A stretch of 8,020 nt of DNA from Prevotellaceae bacterium. GTDB taxonomy: Bacteria; Bacteroidota; Bacteroidia; Bacteroidales; UBA932. Below, one piece after another: positions 6,776 through 8,020 of this stretch. The translations under genes were made by a program, and so were the position numbers. The stretch spans positions 1 to 8,020 of the forward strand of contig JAISPE010000089.1 in the NCBI GenBank assembly GCA_031275145.1, in the 5' to 3' direction. The notes beneath the pieces are model-generated. The model did no database searches. It saw nothing but the letters and a program-made list of their open reading frames with translations, and had not been told where the DNA came from. The first letter of the stretch is position 1, and each line of letters opens with the position of its first letter.

Positions 6776-7447
6776 GTGAAAATAAGTCAGATCATCAAAA
6801 CCTCGCTCGGAATAGCGTCGCTGTTTATTTTTGGCCTGCTATTTGAAAGGGCGTTGAAATTAACGGATAATAAGGATGCTGTCGAGAAAAGCCGCATCCT
6901 GTATCTTAAAGGAAGTCAGGCTGCCGAAAAGGGAGATTATGATGAAGCTGTTGAGATTCTCTCCAAATCGATAAAGCTTGATTCAACCGGTATCGAGCCT
7001 CGTAACTGTCTGGGAAGAGTTTTGTTGCACATGGAAAGATACGGGGAGGCAGTCGAAAAATTAAATGTAAAAACCGCTGATTCGGAGACGTTGAAAATCC
7101 GGGGCGATGCGTATTTTGCTCTCGAAAATTACAGCGCCGCCTTTGCCGATTATTCCGGGTCGTTAAAAATATCGCCCAATGCCGACGCTTATGCCGGACT
7201 GGGAAATATTTTTGTGAAAATGAGCAATATCCCCGAAGCTATCAACAACTACACGAAAGCTATCGAAATGGAATCCGGTTGCGCCGATTATTATTTTCTC
7301 AGAGGTAAAACATTTTGTCTGCAAGGTAAATACGACGAAGCAATAAATGATTTCGACAAGGCTCTCATACTTGACCCTGATAATGTTTTGTACAGACAAA
7401 ACAGAGATTTCGCTCTTTCTTTGAATGGACCTCAGGTTTGTGATTAG
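6776..7447 (+). CDS. Membrane-anchored tetratricopeptide (TPR) repeat protein
   Basis: The 223-aa product has a short basic N-terminus, one hydrophobic segment (about 11-23, LGIASLFIFGLLF) that acts as a signal anchor or uncleaved signal, and then TPR units. The units are at about 41-74, 75-98 (short or degenerate), 103-135, 136-169 and 170-203, with a helix cap after that. TPR consensus residues are visible, such as GDYDEAVEILSKSIKLD and GKYDEAINDFDKALILDPDN. TPRs bind other proteins, and no catalytic motif is present, so the partner is unknown. The start is GTG at 6776: the secA stop TAA lies in the same frame 10 codons upstream with no ATG between, and the next in-frame ATG would remove the anchor and first repeat. 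It lies 27 bases after secA with no terminator between, so cotranscription is likely. A link to protein export is only suggested by this position. Confidence 0.85.
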   Translation: MKISQIIKTSLGIASLFIFGLLFERALKLTDNKDAVEKSRILYLKGSQAAEKGDYDEAVEILSKSIKLDSTGIEPRNCLGRVLLHMERYGEAVEKLNVKTADSETLKIRGDAYFALENYSAAFADYSGSLKISPNADAYAGLGNIFVKMSNIPEAINNYTKAIEMESGCADYYFLRGKTFCLQGKYDEAINDFDKALILDPDNVLYRQNRDFALSLNGPQVCD

Positions 7448-7451
7448 GTAG

Positions 7452-7632
7452 CACCTCTCCGCCATTCCGACCGGCATTTATAAAGTCATTGTAAACATGT
7501 CGCCGTCAAAAAAGCGACTGTTACCCCGCCTTTTGGACGTTCCGGGCTTCAGCGGAATCCTGATACACCGCGGTAACACAAAGCACGACAGTTCAGGATG
7601 CATACTCGTTTTTTCAAGAAAATGGATTCTAA
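7452..7632 (+). pseudogene. Truncated and frameshifted DUF5675-family gene remnant
   Basis: Reading from just after an in-frame TAG (7449-7451), the sequence encodes AIPTGIYKVIVNMSPS, then LPRLLDVPGFSGILIHRGNT and SSGCILV. This matches the core of DUF5675, a small family of unknown function found in Bacteroidetes and often near phage genes (recalled from family knowledge). The usual N-terminal 30-50 residues, including the IDGxxFCDTLE segment, are missing. After GCILV the family normally reads GEN; here that reappears as QEN only after a one-base shift at the T6 run 7609-7614, followed by a stop at 7630-7632. An ORF can start at ATG 7497, but it begins in the middle of the domain and ends in unrelated sequence, so it is not a functional gene. 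Confidence 0.7.
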
Positions 7633-7658
7633 CACAGTACCTTCGGACTTCCAACAAG

Positions 7659-7706
7659 CGTCATTACGCTTTCAGTTTCGGTACGAAACGAATATTCGCA
7701 ATGACG
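7659..7706. repeat. Compound palindrome with CGTCATT/AATGACG arms
   Basis: The outer arms CGTCATT (7659-7665) and AATGACG (7700-7706) pair and extend by GC/GC (7668-7669 with 7698-7699). Inside lies a perfect hairpin GTTTCG-gta-CGAAAC (7675-7689) and then a GAATATTC palindrome (7690-7697). The word CGCAATGACG, with GGATTGCT shortly after at 7716, resembles a short dispersed palindromic repeat common in many bacterial genomes. It is probably an inserted copy or relic of such an element. Confidence 0.6.
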
Positions 7707-7780
7707 ATGCGTCGCGGATTGCTGCATCAGCATTTCATCTCTTATTCTGATCTTGGTATTTTTCATATTGGAAAAGTTAT

Positions 7781-7844
7781 GGTTGAAATCCTGTGTTGAG
7801 AAAGAAAGCACTAAGAACTTTAACAACGACAGGATTTTTCAACC
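7781..7844. repeat. Large stem-loop with 18- and 21-base arms
   Basis: The left arm 7781-7798 (GGTTGAAATCCTGTGTTG) pairs with the right arm 7824-7844. The right arm's reverse complement is GGTTGAA-AA-ATCCTGT-C-GTTG. All 18 left-arm bases pair, leaving only 2-base and 1-base bulges on the right arm, with a 25-base loop. No T run follows on the + strand. It could be the terminal repeats of a small element or the leader of a leftward transcript (see the promoter candidate at 7844-7873). Confidence 0.6.
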
Positions 7845-7873
7845 AAACATATTATATCATATCCTTTTTCAAG
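7844..7873 (-). promoter_or_regulatory. Leftward Bacteroidetes-type promoter candidate
   Basis: On the - strand, TATGTTTG (7851 to 7844) matches the -7 consensus TAnnTTTG exactly. CTTG (7873 to 7870), one base from the -33 consensus TTTG, lies 18 bases upstream. The start point would fall at the base of the stem-loop 7781-7844. The transcript would begin with that structure and run toward the DUF5675 remnant. No convincing gene lies downstream on that strand. Confidence 0.4.
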
Positions 7874-7903
7874 ATGACATTCGTTTTGCAGAGAGGATAG
7901 AAA

Positions 7904-7933
7904 GACGCTTTCCATGAAAATCGGGAAAGCGTC
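7904..7933. repeat. Perfect 10-base-pair hairpin
   Basis: GACGCTTTCC (7904-7913) and GGAAAGCGTC (7924-7933) are perfectly complementary around a 10-base loop. No T run follows on the + strand. On the - strand the stem is followed by TTTCTATCC, a weak tail at best. It might end a leftward transcript arriving from the right, or be a protein-binding palindrome. Confidence 0.5.
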
Positions 7934-7944
7934 AACTTCCTCCA

Positions 7945-7960
7945 ATTCGGTTCGCCGAAT
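7945..7960. repeat. 6-base-pair hairpin with TTCG loop
   Basis: ATTCGG (7945-7950) and CCGAAT (7955-7960) pair perfectly around TTCG. It sits 12 bases after the preceding hairpin, giving two consecutive stem-loops. No associated gene is visible, and I see nothing further in 7961-8020. Confidence 0.45.
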
Positions 7961-8020
7961 CTCATTGTTCAACGATCATACACTAACCCATTAGCTTAAA
8001 CAAACCTGCCAATCTGTAAC

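Noticed and set aside
7497..7799. 100-aa + strand ORF starting at ATG 7497
   Set aside because: The DUF5675 similarity begins 45 bases before this ATG and stops after GCILV, so the ORF is a piece of a pseudogene joined to unrelated sequence.
7629..7826. 65-aa (or 45-aa from 7766) - strand ORF behind the leftward promoter candidate
   Set aside because: Most of it translates the compound palindrome and the end of the DUF5675 remnant; no family is recognised. A tiny expressed peptide cannot be excluded.

Overview
The window looks like a Bacteroidetes chromosome, probably a member of Bacteroidales, although the species cannot be named from it. Four signs point this way. The SecA is very long (1111 aa) and carries insertions typical of this phylum. 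The Rnf proteins read like Bacteroidetes versions. Clear Shine-Dalgarno sites are missing upstream of the starts. Two promoter candidates carry the phylum's -7 element TAnnTTTG.

Positions 1-2886 hold the 3' part of an rnf operon, on the + strand in the order rnfD-rnfG-rnfE-rnfA. Gaps between genes are 23, 16 and 2 bases. rnfB and rnfC would be expected just upstream, outside the window. Together the four products form most of the membrane part of the ion-translocating ferredoxin:NAD+ oxidoreductase. RnfD and RnfG carry covalent FMN, and RnfA plus RnfE supply a cysteine pair each for the iron-sulfur centre inside the membrane.

Positions 2887-3412 are a 526-base spacer with no gene but much structure. 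It holds an alternating tandem repeat, an 18-base tandem pair, a 37-base-arm inverted repeat built from CACAAAG-like words, a 16-base tandem pair, an intrinsic-terminator-like hairpin with a T run, and a promoter for the next gene.

Positions 3413-6748 are secA, intact from the N-terminus to the zinc-binding tail. A membrane-anchored TPR protein (6776-7447, GTG start) follows 27 bases later and is probably cotranscribed.

Positions 7448-8020 lack an intact gene. They hold a decayed, 5'-truncated copy of a DUF5675-type gene, a compound palindrome containing CGTCATT/AATGACG arms, a large stem-loop, a leftward promoter candidate next to that stem-loop, and two more perfect hairpins.

I see no clear sign of a new defence, mobile or biosynthetic system. 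The coding part is core housekeeping. The least explained material is the repeat-rich spacer before secA and the 3' structured region.
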